From Balneolales bacterium (lineage in GTDB: Bacteria > Bacteroidota > Rhodothermia > Balneolales > Natronogracilivirgulaceae), in contig SLLP01000195.1 of assembly GCA_007133995.1 (NCBI GenBank), forward strand, positions 1-10,825: a DNA stretch of 10,825 nucleotides. The letters are read 5' to 3'. The notes beneath the pieces were generated by a model, which saw only the letters and a list, made by a program, of their open reading frames with translations, ran no database searches and was not told where the DNA came from. The position numbers and the translations under genes were made by a program. The first letter of the stretch is position 1, and each line of letters begins with the position of its first letter. Positions 1 to 7,037 of this stretch are shown here, in pieces.

Positions 1-30
1 CACCATCTAAAACTTTTAATGACTTCATGA

Positions 31-62
31 ACCGCCGTATACGGAACCGTACGTACGGTGGT
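31..62 (+). ncRNA. Group II intron domain V (catalytic hairpin)
   Basis: A nine-pair basal helix joins 31-39 to 54-62 with one G-U wobble (G34-U59). A two-base bulge on the 3' strand (within 51-53) follows, then a short distal helix (41-43 with 48-50) capped by GAAC. Bulge and wobble positions match the domain V plan. Aligned to the common form, the catalytic triad reads CGC (33-35) instead of AGC, and the distal helix is shorter than in the usual 34-nt version. This domain binds the catalytic metal ions of the ribozyme. Confidence 0.8.
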
Positions 63-64
63 GT

Positions 65-117
65 GAGAGGACAGATAAATAAATCATGATATCCATGATT
101 TATTTATCTTCCTACTC
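65..117 (+). ncRNA. Group II intron domain VI with branch-point A114
   Basis: The closing helix pairs GAG (65-67) with CTC (115-117) and AGG (68-70) with CCT (111-113), bulging A114, the expected lariat branch point. Above a small internal loop the arm continues as a perfect 16-bp AT-rich stem, 73-88 with 94-109, and a 5-nt loop (89-93). Confidence 0.8.
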
Positions 118-199
118 GATAAGGAAATTCTAATACTGGATTTCCCTTTTGGAAACCCATATTATATCCCAACAATCCGCCTAAAGGATGCCTTGGCTT

Positions 200-1342
200 C
201 TACTTTATAAGTGCCTTTACCTTTTGGGGATGCATGTGAACACAGGTAAACGTAATATCATCCACCAGTTTCTCGCCTTCAATAAACTCTTCAACAGCAG
301 TCTGTATTTTTTTCAGGATAGTGGTGGCGTTTAGTGAGCCATACAGTTCGAAAAGATGGTGTAAACGGTGATCTTCGTACTGTTCCATATCGGGATTGCG
401 GGCTTCGGTCAGACCATCAGTGTAAAACAACAGATTATCACCGGGCTGCATATTGATAGACAGTTGCCTTAGATTTTCACCAAAAACGGCAGTGTTGGTC
501 ATGCCAAGTGCAAGGCCGGAAGAGCGAAGCTCACTGACGGTATCCCTGGATGATTGATACAAAAGAGGGGGAGTGTGCCCGGCCCTGCACATTTTTACAG
601 GGGAAACGTCTGCCGGAAAAAAAGCCGCACAGGCCGTTACAAAGGTTTTGTCTTTTTTTCCGGATTTGATGTAATCGTTGAGATGAAGGAACAACTCTTT
701 AGGGTCCGGTTTGAGCTTCTCAATAATCAGATGGACCAGCGCCTGCAAACGAACCATATACAAAGCTGCCGACAGGCCTTTTCCTGATACATCCGCAATG
801 ACATAATAGGTGCCTTCAGTCGTGTCGATCACGTCAACATAATCGCCTCCGACTTCACTTGCCGTACTGGCAAAAGAGGCAAACTCCAAATTTTTATGCC
901 GGATATTTGAACCGGGCAGAAGACTGATCTGGATATCACGAGCCAGGTCAATCTCTTTCATCACATCGGACTTCTCAAGAAGCTCAAGCAACAACAGCAG
1001 TATGAGCGTAATGATGGAGAGTGGCAGCATTAGTGCAGCTATGGGACCGGTGGCTACAAAATGTATGACAAGGCCGGCAAATGAAAAACCAAGCGCCAGT
1101 CTTCTTGCCGGTGTGAGTCTGAGCAACAGTGATGATATCAATCGAAAGATACGGACAGGTGGCTTGTGCTCATCTGACTTACCCGGCTTGACTCCGACTG
1201 CATCGTAATAGAGTGCCATCAGTCGTCTGGAATCGTCATGAAACTCCTTCCCAATTCGCTCCGGAGTCATTCCCCTTGTGTATTCACGGTAAAAATTCCT
1301 GGTATTCCGGAACGCCTGACGGGTTTCGTTTTTTAAACTCAT
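200..1342 (-). CDS. Membrane-anchored SpoIIE/RsbU-type PP2C serine phosphatase
   Basis: This is a 380-residue protein serine/threonine phosphatase of the SpoIIE/RsbU branch of PP2C, metal-dependent enzymes that usually dephosphorylate anti-sigma-factor antagonists in partner-switching pathways. The phosphatase domain covers about residues 135-370. It has the metal-site motifs GGDY (165-168), DVSGKG (184-189), AGHTPPL (254-260), YTDGLTE (307-313) and DDITF (361-365), so it should be active. Before it lie a charged cytoplasmic-looking segment (1-78) and a hydrophobic stretch (82-121) long enough for one or two membrane helices, followed directly by the catalytic domain. No GAF, PAS, HAMP or response-regulator domain is seen, so the input signal is unclear. 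The ATG at 1340-1342 has only a weak AGG-type ribosome site. The gene is divergent from polA and convergent with the group II intron. No antagonist or anti-sigma gene is present nearby, so the target is unknown. Confidence 0.93.
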   Translation of the reverse strand: MSLKNETRQAFRNTRNFYREYTRGMTPERIGKEFHDDSRRLMALYYDAVGVKPGKSDEHKPPVRIFRLISSLLLRLTPARRLALGFSFAGLVIHFVATGPIAALMLPLSIITLILLLLLELLEKSDVMKEIDLARDIQISLLPGSNIRHKNLEFASFASTASEVGGDYVDVIDTTEGTYYVIADVSGKGLSAALYMVRLQALVHLIIEKLKPDPKELFLHLNDYIKSGKKDKTFVTACAAFFPADVSPVKMCRAGHTPPLLYQSSRDTVSELRSSGLALGMTNTAVFGENLRQLSINMQPGDNLLFYTDGLTEARNPDMEQYEDHRLHHLFELYGSLNATTILKKIQTAVEEFIEGEKLVDDITFTCVHMHPQKVKALIK

Positions 1343-1372
1343 AACCTAATTATCTGATTCAAAACAGGTTGA

Positions 1373-1388
1373 ACCGTTATTGACCGTT
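1373..1388. promoter_or_regulatory. Direct repeat ACCGTT x2 in the divergent phosphatase/polA region
   Basis: ACCGTT occurs at 1373-1378 and 1383-1388, exactly 10 bp (about one helical turn) apart, as part of the similar words TGAACCGTT and TGACCGTT. It lies 31-46 bp upstream of the phosphatase start. It could be a site for a regulator that binds direct repeats, but no confident promoter was found around it. The rest of the 214-bp gap (1343-1556) is AT-rich with no gene seen. Confidence 0.25.
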
Positions 1389-1556
1389 TGGAAAATATAG
1401 CCCTTTGCCATACCTGATAGTATTCGTATGATAATGATAAAAGTTATATCTAATTTCGCTTATTTTGCCTGTTGAACTTCGATAAAGGAAAAATGAAGGG
1501 ATAAATTGCTGCCGAATTGGCAGACACTGATTTTCAACCACCAGACACACAATTAT

Positions 1557-4475
1557 ATGACAGATAAGTTGTTTCTGATTGACGGTACGGCGCTGGCCTA
1601 CAGGTCATATTTTGCAATGATGAACAGCAATTTGAGAAATACCGAAGGTGTTCCTACAGGCGCTATTTACGGTTTTGCAAATGCACTGGTAAATTTGCTG
1701 GAAAAAAAGCAGCCATCTCATCTGGCTGTCGCCTGGGATACGCACGCCCCTACCTTTCGGCATGAGATGGATGAAAATTATAAGGCAAACAGACCTCCTC
1801 AACCGGAAGATCTGCAAATTGGCATCCCGCTAATCAAGGAAATGGTGGAACTGTTCGGATTCACAAATCTGGAAAAAGACGGATTTGAAGCCGATGATCT
1901 GATAGGAACACTTGCTGTTCAGGCCAGGCAAAAGAAGATAACGGTTTTCATGGTCACTCCGGACAAGGATTTCATGCAACTTGTGGGAGACAATATCTAC
2001 ATGTACAAGCCACTGAATCGGGGTGATGGATTTGAGCTCATAGACAGGGATGGAGTAGTGGACTATTTTGGTGTAGGTCCCGAGTCGGTCACTGATGTGC
2101 TGGCACTGATTGGAGATACATCCGATAATGTTCCTGGTGTACCAGGTATCGGCAAAAAGGGGGCGGCAAAAATTATTCAGGAATTTGGCAGTCTTGAAAA
2201 GGCAATAGAAGCTGCTCCCAACATGAAAAGCAAGCGTGCGCGGGTAGGTTTGATGGAAAACAGCGAACAGGCTTTTAAGTCACGGGAAATGGTCGTTATC
2301 GATACGAATGTCCCTGAAACGCTTCACTGGAATGAATTGCGCTGGCATGGCATCAAGGCGCAACATCTCGTGAATTTCTTTAAGCGAATGCAGTTCCGTA
2401 GCCTGTCACGCAAAATCGCAACAGCCGAAAGAGGAATGCTTGGAATTATCAAAGAACGGATTGATGAGTCGGGTCAGGCTTCCCTCTTTGACAATCCGGA
2501 TGAAAAGGGGGCTTCCACGAACCCCGGGTTATCTGGTAACACGGAAGCCACGGGTGATAATCAGCAAAGTGACCAGGCGAATGACCATAAAAGCCGGGAG
2601 TTTGCATCGCAGCTTTTTACGGCAATTGATCAGGGAAGCAGTGATGCGGGAAAAGAGGCTGATACACCCTATGAAACCTTGCGCATGGACGATGTGGAAT
2701 ATTATACGGTAAAAACCCCCCAAGAGCTGGATGCATGCGTTGCTAAGCTCATGAAGGCTACTGTGTGGTGTTTCGATACCGAGACAACTTCTACTGATCC
2801 GCAGGAGGCCGAACTTCTGGGCATTGCATTCTCTTGCAAAGCCGGCCAGGCATGGTATATCGTTGCTGGCGAATTTGAGAAAAAGGAGCTTCGGGAAAAG
2901 TTGAGTTCCTTGTTTCAAATAGAAGACGCCATCAAGGTTGCTCATCATTTCAAATACGACTACCGGGTGTTGAAGAGATTTGGTATTGATGTGAGGGGAT
3001 CCATTTTTGATACTATGCTGGCCTCTTATTTGCTGGATTCCGGACAAAAAATGGATATGAATTCCCTGGCCCGCGGCTATCTTAACTATGATCCGGTTTC
3101 TATTGAGACATTGATCGGTGAAAAGGGCAGGGACCAGCAATCCATGGAGGATATCCCGGTTGATAAAGTTGCTCCCTATGCCTGTGAAGATGCCGATATC
3201 ACATTGCGTTTGTATGACATTCTTTCTGAAAAGATTCGGGAAAATGGTCTTGATAAACTGGCACATCACATTGAATTCCCTCTGGCCCGTGTGCTGGGGG
3301 ATATGGAGTACACGGGAATCAAAATTGATCCCGGCCTGCTTTCATCATTTTCAAAAGAGCTTAATCGGGATATTGAAGAAGCCAGAACTCTTATATTTAA
3401 ATTGACCGGTGAAGAATTCAATATTAACTCAACGCAGCAACTTGGAGTGATTTTATTCGAAAAAATGCAGCTGCCTTCGAAAAAGAAAACGGCAACCGGC
3501 AAGTATTCAACATCCGAACAGGTGCTCTCTCAACTCTCATCCCGGTACGAGGTGGCTGCCCGGATACTTGAGTACCGTGGCTTGAGTAAGCTTAAATCGA
3601 CCTATGTTGATGCACTTCCCAGGCTTGTAAATACAAAAAGCGGCCGTATTCACAGCACCTTCAACCAGCATATCACCGCAACCGGACGCTTGTCATCAAC
3701 AAATCCGAATCTCCAAAATATTCCTGTACGGACCGAACGTGGTCGTGGCATTCGAAAGGCCTTTGTAGCAGAACAGGGATTTCGCATTCTGGCCGCAGAC
3801 TACTCCCAGATCGAACTTCGGATTATTGCATCCATGTCGAGTGATGAAGCAATGATCGAAGCGTTCCAGAATGATGAAGATATTCATGCCAGAACGGCTG
3901 CCGAAATCTTTGATCTTAAGTCACTGGAAGAAGTGGACCGTGAGCAACGGAGAAAAGCAAAAGAAGTGAATTTCGGCATTCCTTATGGGGTAAGCGCATT
4001 CGGTCTTGCTCAAAGACTTGGAGTTTCGAACAAAGAGGGCGCAATAATCATCGATGCCTATTTTGAGCGATTCCGGGCCATAAGGGTTTTTATCAATGAA
4101 ATCATCGATTTTGCCCGGGATAAGGGATACGTTGAGACACTATCAGGCCGGCGCCGGTTCATCCCGGATATCCACTCAAGAAACTCGAATATCCGTGGAT
4201 TTGCAGAGCGAACAGCGGTAAACATGCCGATCCAGGGAACAGCGGCAGATATGATCAAAATTGCCATGATAGAAATCGACCTTGAACTTTCAAAAAGAAA
4301 CTCACGTACCCGAATGCTCATGCAGGTTCATGACGAACTGGTATTTGAGGTTCCTGAGGAAGAAATCGATGATATTCCCGAAATTGTCAGATCAGTAATG
4401 GAGCAGGCGATGGAACTCAAGGTGCCCCTGAAGGTGGAAACCGGCATATCCGACAACTGGCTGGATGCACACTGA
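1557..4475 (+). CDS. polA: DNA polymerase I
   Basis: DNA polymerase I fills gaps in repair and replaces RNA primers of Okazaki fragments. Residue numbers are from the ATG at 1557 (972 aa; E. coli Pol I is 928). The 5' nuclease domain (1-~290) keeps its acidic metal ligands: D9, D61, EADD (111-114), DKD (136-138) and GDTSDNVPG (187-194). The 3'-5' proofreading domain (~380-570) keeps D407/E409, D468, Y541 and D545, so proofreading should be active, unlike in Taq. The polymerase domain has motif A DYSQIE (748-753), O-helix R798/K802/F806/Y810 and motif C HDE (925-927). F806 is the residue that disfavours dideoxynucleotides. The linker 295-380 is long, polar and low in complexity, and holds QASLF (307-311), which resembles a sliding-clamp motif. 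The frame is open upstream to a TTG at 1506 preceded by GAAGGG, but homology begins at MTDKLFLIDG, so the ATG is preferred. A monocistronic unit is likely. Confidence 0.97.
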   Translation: MTDKLFLIDGTALAYRSYFAMMNSNLRNTEGVPTGAIYGFANALVNLLEKKQPSHLAVAWDTHAPTFRHEMDENYKANRPPQPEDLQIGIPLIKEMVELFGFTNLEKDGFEADDLIGTLAVQARQKKITVFMVTPDKDFMQLVGDNIYMYKPLNRGDGFELIDRDGVVDYFGVGPESVTDVLALIGDTSDNVPGVPGIGKKGAAKIIQEFGSLEKAIEAAPNMKSKRARVGLMENSEQAFKSREMVVIDTNVPETLHWNELRWHGIKAQHLVNFFKRMQFRSLSRKIATAERGMLGIIKERIDESGQASLFDNPDEKGASTNPGLSGNTEATGDNQQSDQANDHKSREFASQLFTAIDQGSSDAGKEADTPYETLRMDDVEYYTVKTPQELDACVAKLMKATVWCFDTETTSTDPQEAELLGIAFSCKAGQAWYIVAGEFEKKELREKLSSLFQIEDAIKVAHHFKYDYRVLKRFGIDVRGSIFDTMLASYLLDSGQKMDMNSLARGYLNYDPVSIETLIGEKGRDQQSMEDIPVDKVAPYACEDADITLRLYDILSEKIRENGLDKLAHHIEFPLARVLGDMEYTGIKIDPGLLSSFSKELNRDIEEARTLIFKLTGEEFNINSTQQLGVILFEKMQLPSKKKTATGKYSTSEQVLSQLSSRYEVAARILEYRGLSKLKSTYVDALPRLVNTKSGRIHSTFNQHITATGRLSSTNPNLQNIPVRTERGRGIRKAFVAEQGFRILAADYSQIELRIIASMSSDEAMIEAFQNDEDIHARTAAEIFDLKSLEEVDREQRRKAKEVNFGIPYGVSAFGLAQRLGVSNKEGAIIIDAYFERFRAIRVFINEIIDFARDKGYVETLSGRRRFIPDIHSRNSNIRGFAERTAVNMPIQGTAADMIKIAMIEIDLELSKRNSRTRMLMQVHDELVFEVPEEEIDDIPEIVRSVMEQAMELKVPLKVETGISDNWLDAH

Positions 4476-4530
4476 GTAGTGAAAATCAGGTATAATCGGA
4501 GCAGTTATATCATGTTGACATTGCACTTAC

Positions 4531-4571
4531 CTGCAGCAAAGTTTTATATTAAAAATTCAGCTTTGCCGCAG
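4531..4571. terminator. Possible bidirectional hairpin between polA and the convergent barrel-protein gene
   Basis: CTGCAGCAAAG (4531-4541) pairs with CTTTGCCGCAG (4561-4571) with one mismatch, and TTTT/AAAA inside can extend the stem. It sits in the 126-bp gap between two convergent genes, where a shared terminator is expected. Neither strand has a clean T-run straight after the stem, so the call is weak. Confidence 0.27.
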
Positions 4572-4601
4572 ACAAGGTGAAATCATCATGCCGTCATTTC
4601 A

Positions 4602-5714
4602 TTATCGGAGGCTTATGCCCAGACCGGCGGAAATCATGGAATAGTTGGCGAGCGTATAGTCTACGTTAAAGGTAATCAATGGCAGACTGATGCGTATTCC
4701 GGCCAGTGCCCGAAGGCTGTTTGTGCCATCAAGTGAAATGTCAATGGGATCAGACAGAGCATTAAGTCTTCGTTTGAAATCGCCATCATCCATTCTCGGT
4801 GTGTAATACGGGTAGTTGCCATCCACTCTCACATTGGTTGTAGAGCCTTCGAAACCAACTCCGCCATAAACGGATATGATTGGCAGCGATTTTCCGACAA
4901 TAAGGTTAACAGTATAAGCATTTGTACTGAACGCGATCTCCTGATCGTCCCAGGTCGCCGATGTAGCTCCACCCAATTCGTCCGGATCCAGATCATTTTC
5001 CGGATTGAAATCCATCGGCCGGGCATTCAAACCGGCACTGGTACCAAATGCGGTATAGCCCCCCATTATTGAGAAGGTGACAGGGAGGAAAGCGCCACCG
5101 GGTAACCACTGATTGAGCTCATGCTTCAAGCCAAGGCCATAAAGGTAGATTTCACCATAATCCAGAAATTTGAACGGAGGAATGAAGCGAACCATGATAT
5201 CGGTATTCCTTGGTAGCCCAATGCCGGCCTGAATCATTGGAGTCATAATGTAGCTGAAGCCTGTCCCGGGAGGCATCTCGAAATTGGCGAGCTCAAGTCC
5301 GTGCTGCCTGTATTCAAGTCGGGCAGCCCCAGTCGAACTGCCGGCGAATGTAGGTGTTACCGAGGAGATGTTTTCACTCACTTCGAGCGTGCTGAGTCCC
5401 AATTCATCAATATTGAAACTTTGATCAGCCGTAGGAACCATGGCTGCCGAAAAATTCACTTTAACATGAAATCCAAGCACCCCATGAGTTTTTGCCCTGT
5501 CGACCCAGCCGGTATTCACCCCGGCTCCAAACCCGTTGGCAAATGGTTTCAAGTATTCCTGAAAAAGAAGCTGTGCATCATCCTTGCCCCCCTCAAGCAG
5601 ATCACCAAGATCACCAAGCTGACCATAAGATTTCTTCCCAGGTGACAGGATGAGGGCTGCCAGCAGAGCGGCGAGACCGAAAGTTCGAATAAGACTCGTA
5701 GCGATGTTCTTCAT
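4602..5714 (-). CDS. Secreted outer-membrane beta-barrel-like protein, DUF6588-like
   Basis: The 370-residue product is probably exported to the outer membrane; its biochemical role is unknown. Residues 1-31 form a signal peptide: K3, a hydrophobic core around 11-24 and a likely cleavage after SYG, before Q32. A short Gly/Asp-rich segment (32-45) follows. Then come alternating hydrophobic/polar strands with many Gly and aromatic residues to the end, finishing GLGISLR, as in barrel proteins. The early part (LKPFANGFGAGVNTGWVDRA, then GFHVKVNFSAAMVP) resembles DUF6588 proteins as I recall them, common in Bacteroidota and relatives; this match is from memory. The start at 5712-5714 is supported by GGAG five bases upstream (complement of 5720-5723), a better ribosome site than its neighbours have. 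It follows rsgA on the same strand after 118 bp with a possible terminator between, so it may have its own promoter. Confidence 0.88.
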   Translation of the reverse strand: MKNIATSLIRTFGLAALLAALILSPGKKSYGQLGDLGDLLEGGKDDAQLLFQEYLKPFANGFGAGVNTGWVDRAKTHGVLGFHVKVNFSAAMVPTADQSFNIDELGLSTLEVSENISSVTPTFAGSSTGAARLEYRQHGLELANFEMPPGTGFSYIMTPMIQAGIGLPRNTDIMVRFIPPFKFLDYGEIYLYGLGLKHELNQWLPGGAFLPVTFSIMGGYTAFGTSAGLNARPMDFNPENDLDPDELGGATSATWDDQEIAFSTNAYTVNLIVGKSLPIISVYGGVGFEGSTTNVRVDGNYPYYTPRMDDGDFKRRLNALSDPIDISLDGTNSLRALAGIRISLPLITFNVDYTLANYSMISAGLGISLR

Positions 5715-5787
5715 AATAACTCCGTTATGTGGTGCTATGTTAAATGTAGAGGATAAACAGGACTTCTAAATTCAAACCGTATAAAAG

Positions 5788-5806
5788 TAACTCTTTTTAC
5801 GAGTTA
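5788..5806 (-). terminator. Weak terminator candidate after rsgA
   Basis: On the - strand TAACTC, a 7-nt loop and GAGTTA form a perfect 6-bp hairpin, followed by ACTTTTATA. It lies 27-45 bp past the rsgA stop. The stem is short, AT-rich and followed by only a short U-run, so termination would be partial at best. Confidence 0.3.
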
Positions 5807-5832
5807 ATGTAACAGTAAATCATCAGTTTATT

Positions 5833-6765
5833 TTAGAATGTGTTATCACTTTCTATTTCAATACTCTCAATAATGTTAAGATAGCTTCGGTACCGGGATT
5901 CTGTAATCAGTTTTTCCCCAACCGCTTTTAAAACAGCGCATTTAGGTTCGTGACGATGTGTACAGTTGCTATAGTGACAATGTTCAATGCGTGGTTTCAT
6001 CTCTGGAAAATGGTGTGAGATTTCGTAAGGTTCAAAATCCACTAGACCGAATTCGCGTATACCCGGTGTGTCGACAACAAACGTGTCTTTATCAAGCTCA
6101 AGGAGCTGAGCATAGGTGGTTGTGTGTTTTCCTTTGCTTGAAGACTGACTTACTTCTCCGGTTTTAAGATTGAGTTCTGGTGAGAGAGTGTTTAGCAGAC
6201 TGGATTTTCCTGTACCGGAGTGACCGGTAAGTACTGATATTTTTCCTCTTAGTTCTTCTCTGAACAACTTCAGAGAAGTGGGTCGAAATATACTGGTTTT
6301 AAGCAGTCGGTAGCCTAATTTTGAATAAAGTTCTTCAGTATCCTTCAGCTTTATATCGTCCTTTGTACCTTTTGCCAGATCCGTTTTATTGAGTACGATA
6401 AGTGTTTGTATTTCATATGCTTCACAGGTCACAAGCACACGATCAATAAACCCGGTTTTAAATGCAGGATCACGTAACGACTGAACAATGAGCACCAGGT
6501 CCACATTGGAAGCAAGAATCTGAATACCTCTGCGACCATGAGTTGCTTTTCTCAGCAACCGATTTTTCCTTTCCGTGACGCGATCTATAATGCCGGAGCC
6601 GTCGGACTGCAGGGTTATATGTACAATATCTCCCACAGCAACGGGATTGACAACCTCTTGGTCGTTCAGACGCATTTTGCCGGGAAGCCGGCATGCCAAA
6701 GATGTTCCGTCATCCAGCCGGACCTGATACCAGCTTCCTGTAGCTTTGGTGATAAGCCCCTTCAT
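5833..6765 (-). CDS. rsgA: Ribosome small subunit-dependent GTPase RsgA
   Basis: RsgA is a circularly permuted GTPase that checks late maturation of the 30S ribosomal subunit and helps release assembly factors. The 310-residue protein has the family order: an N-terminal OB-fold (about 1-70), then GTPase motifs in permuted order, G4 NKTD (126-129), G1 GHSGTGKS (181-188), G2 region GKHTTT (212-217) and G3 DTPG (232-235). A C-terminal zinc knuckle follows, with ligands C263, C268, H270 and C276. Length and motifs are normal, and no residue seems to be missing. The ATG at 6763-6765 has no recognisable Shine-Dalgarno sequence. It lies downstream of lon on the same strand, separated by a 272-bp region with structured tandem repeats, the nearest beginning only about 13 bp before the start codon. 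These could form a leader that affects rsgA expression (inference). Confidence 0.96.
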   Translation of the reverse strand: MKGLITKATGSWYQVRLDDGTSLACRLPGKMRLNDQEVVNPVAVGDIVHITLQSDGSGIIDRVTERKNRLLRKATHGRRGIQILASNVDLVLIVQSLRDPAFKTGFIDRVLVTCEAYEIQTLIVLNKTDLAKGTKDDIKLKDTEELYSKLGYRLLKTSIFRPTSLKLFREELRGKISVLTGHSGTGKSSLLNTLSPELNLKTGEVSQSSSKGKHTTTYAQLLELDKDTFVVDTPGIREFGLVDFEPYEISHHFPEMKPRIEHCHYSNCTHRHEPKCAVLKAVGEKLITESRYRSYLNIIESIEIESDNTF

Positions 6766-6778
6766 TTCAGCAAAAAAG

Positions 6779-6875
6779 ATGAAATGTCCATGACCGTAGC
6801 CCGGTCACACAGGAGCATGATAAAAATTGTCATGGACATTCTATGTGACGATATGAATCATAAAATTTTAAACAC
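6779..6875. repeat. Structured tandem repeat, unit A (between rsgA and lon)
   Basis: This is one of two imperfect ~100-bp tandem units. Blocks shared with unit B, in the same order, are ATGAAA, CATGAC (6789-6794), CACACAG (6806-6812), TGTCATG (6828-6834), ATATGAATC (6851-6859) and TTTAAACA (6867-6874). The unit can form a perfect 12-bp outer stem, 6783-6794 with 6829-6840. Alternatively it forms a 6-bp inner hairpin, 6791-6796 with 6802-6807, that uses four bases of the outer stem. In the - strand transcript it would lie just before the rsgA start codon. Confidence 0.8.
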
Positions 6876-6976
6876 ATGAAACGAACATGACAGCCTCCGG
6901 CTGACACACAGAGGAATGATTTAATCCTGTCATGTGAGTTCATTCTGACAATATGAATCTTAGTTGATTTAAACAG
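6876..6976. repeat. Structured tandem repeat, unit B (between rsgA and lon)
   Basis: This second copy carries the same block order: CATGAC (6886-6891), CACACAG (6905-6911), TGTCATG (6928-6934), ATATGAATC (6951-6959) and TTTAAACA (6968-6975). It can form a perfect 9-bp outer stem (6885-6893 with 6927-6935) or the inner hairpin CAGCC-TCC-GGCTG (6891-6903), which share three bases. Stem bases differ from unit A while pairing is kept. Confidence 0.8.
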
Positions 6977-7007
6977 ATGAAATAGCAACATGTATTGGCA
7001 TGTCCGG
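6977..7007. repeat. Degenerate start of a third repeat unit
   Basis: After unit B the opening recurs as ATGAAA, then AACATG and TCCGG (7003-7007), in the same order as the start of unit B, and then stops resembling it. ACATG (6988-6992) and CATGT (6999-7003) form a small hairpin in place of the normal stems. It ends about 30 bp from the lon stop codon. Confidence 0.45.
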
Positions 7008-7037
7008 ATATTTTTCGAGGGGTTCTTACGATCAGGC

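Larger units (their letters stand above)
1..120 (+). mobile_element. Group II intron, 3' end only (domains V-VI and 3' splice site)
   Basis: This is the 3' terminus of a self-splicing group II intron; the rest, including any full reverse-transcriptase/maturase gene, lies before the window. What is seen: a domain V hairpin at about 31-62, then a domain VI hairpin closed by GAGAGG (65-70) and CCTACTC (111-117). In that closing helix A114 is left unpaired exactly where the branch-point adenosine belongs, 7 nt counting from the end. The intron should end in AT at 119-120, matching the usual AY terminus, with the 3' exon starting at 121. The first 30 bases may hold the last codons of the intron-encoded protein (one frame stops with TGA at 28-30), but too little is present to call a CDS. 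The element points towards the convergent phosphatase gene ending at 200. Whether the intron is complete and active cannot be judged here. Confidence 0.85.

Noticed and set aside
1..30. Possible C-terminal codons of an intron-encoded reverse transcriptase (frame ending TGA at 28-30)
   Set aside because: Only nine codons are visible and no family motif can be recognised, so a CDS cannot be supported.
123..145. GGAAAT/ATTTCC hairpin just past the intron as a terminator for the phosphatase gene
   Set aside because: Six AT-rich pairs with an 11-nt loop and only two T residues before the intron; not convincing.
1380..1410. TTGACC ... TATAGC as a sigma70-type promoter for polA
   Set aside because: The boxes are only about 10 bp apart, far too close, and no good Bacteroidota-type alternative was found.
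2529..3269. Long open frame (246 codons) antisense to polA
   Set aside because: It lies wholly inside polA, its translation has no recognisable domain, and polA has intact motifs across the region.
4578..4601. TGAAAT/ATTTCA inverted repeat directly after the DUF6588-like stop codon
   Set aside because: A six-pair AT-rich stem with a 12-nt loop and no T-run; likely chance.
6779..7007. CRISPR array
   Set aside because: The units are imperfect, about 100 bp long and contiguous, with no short identical repeats or unique spacers and no cas genes nearby.
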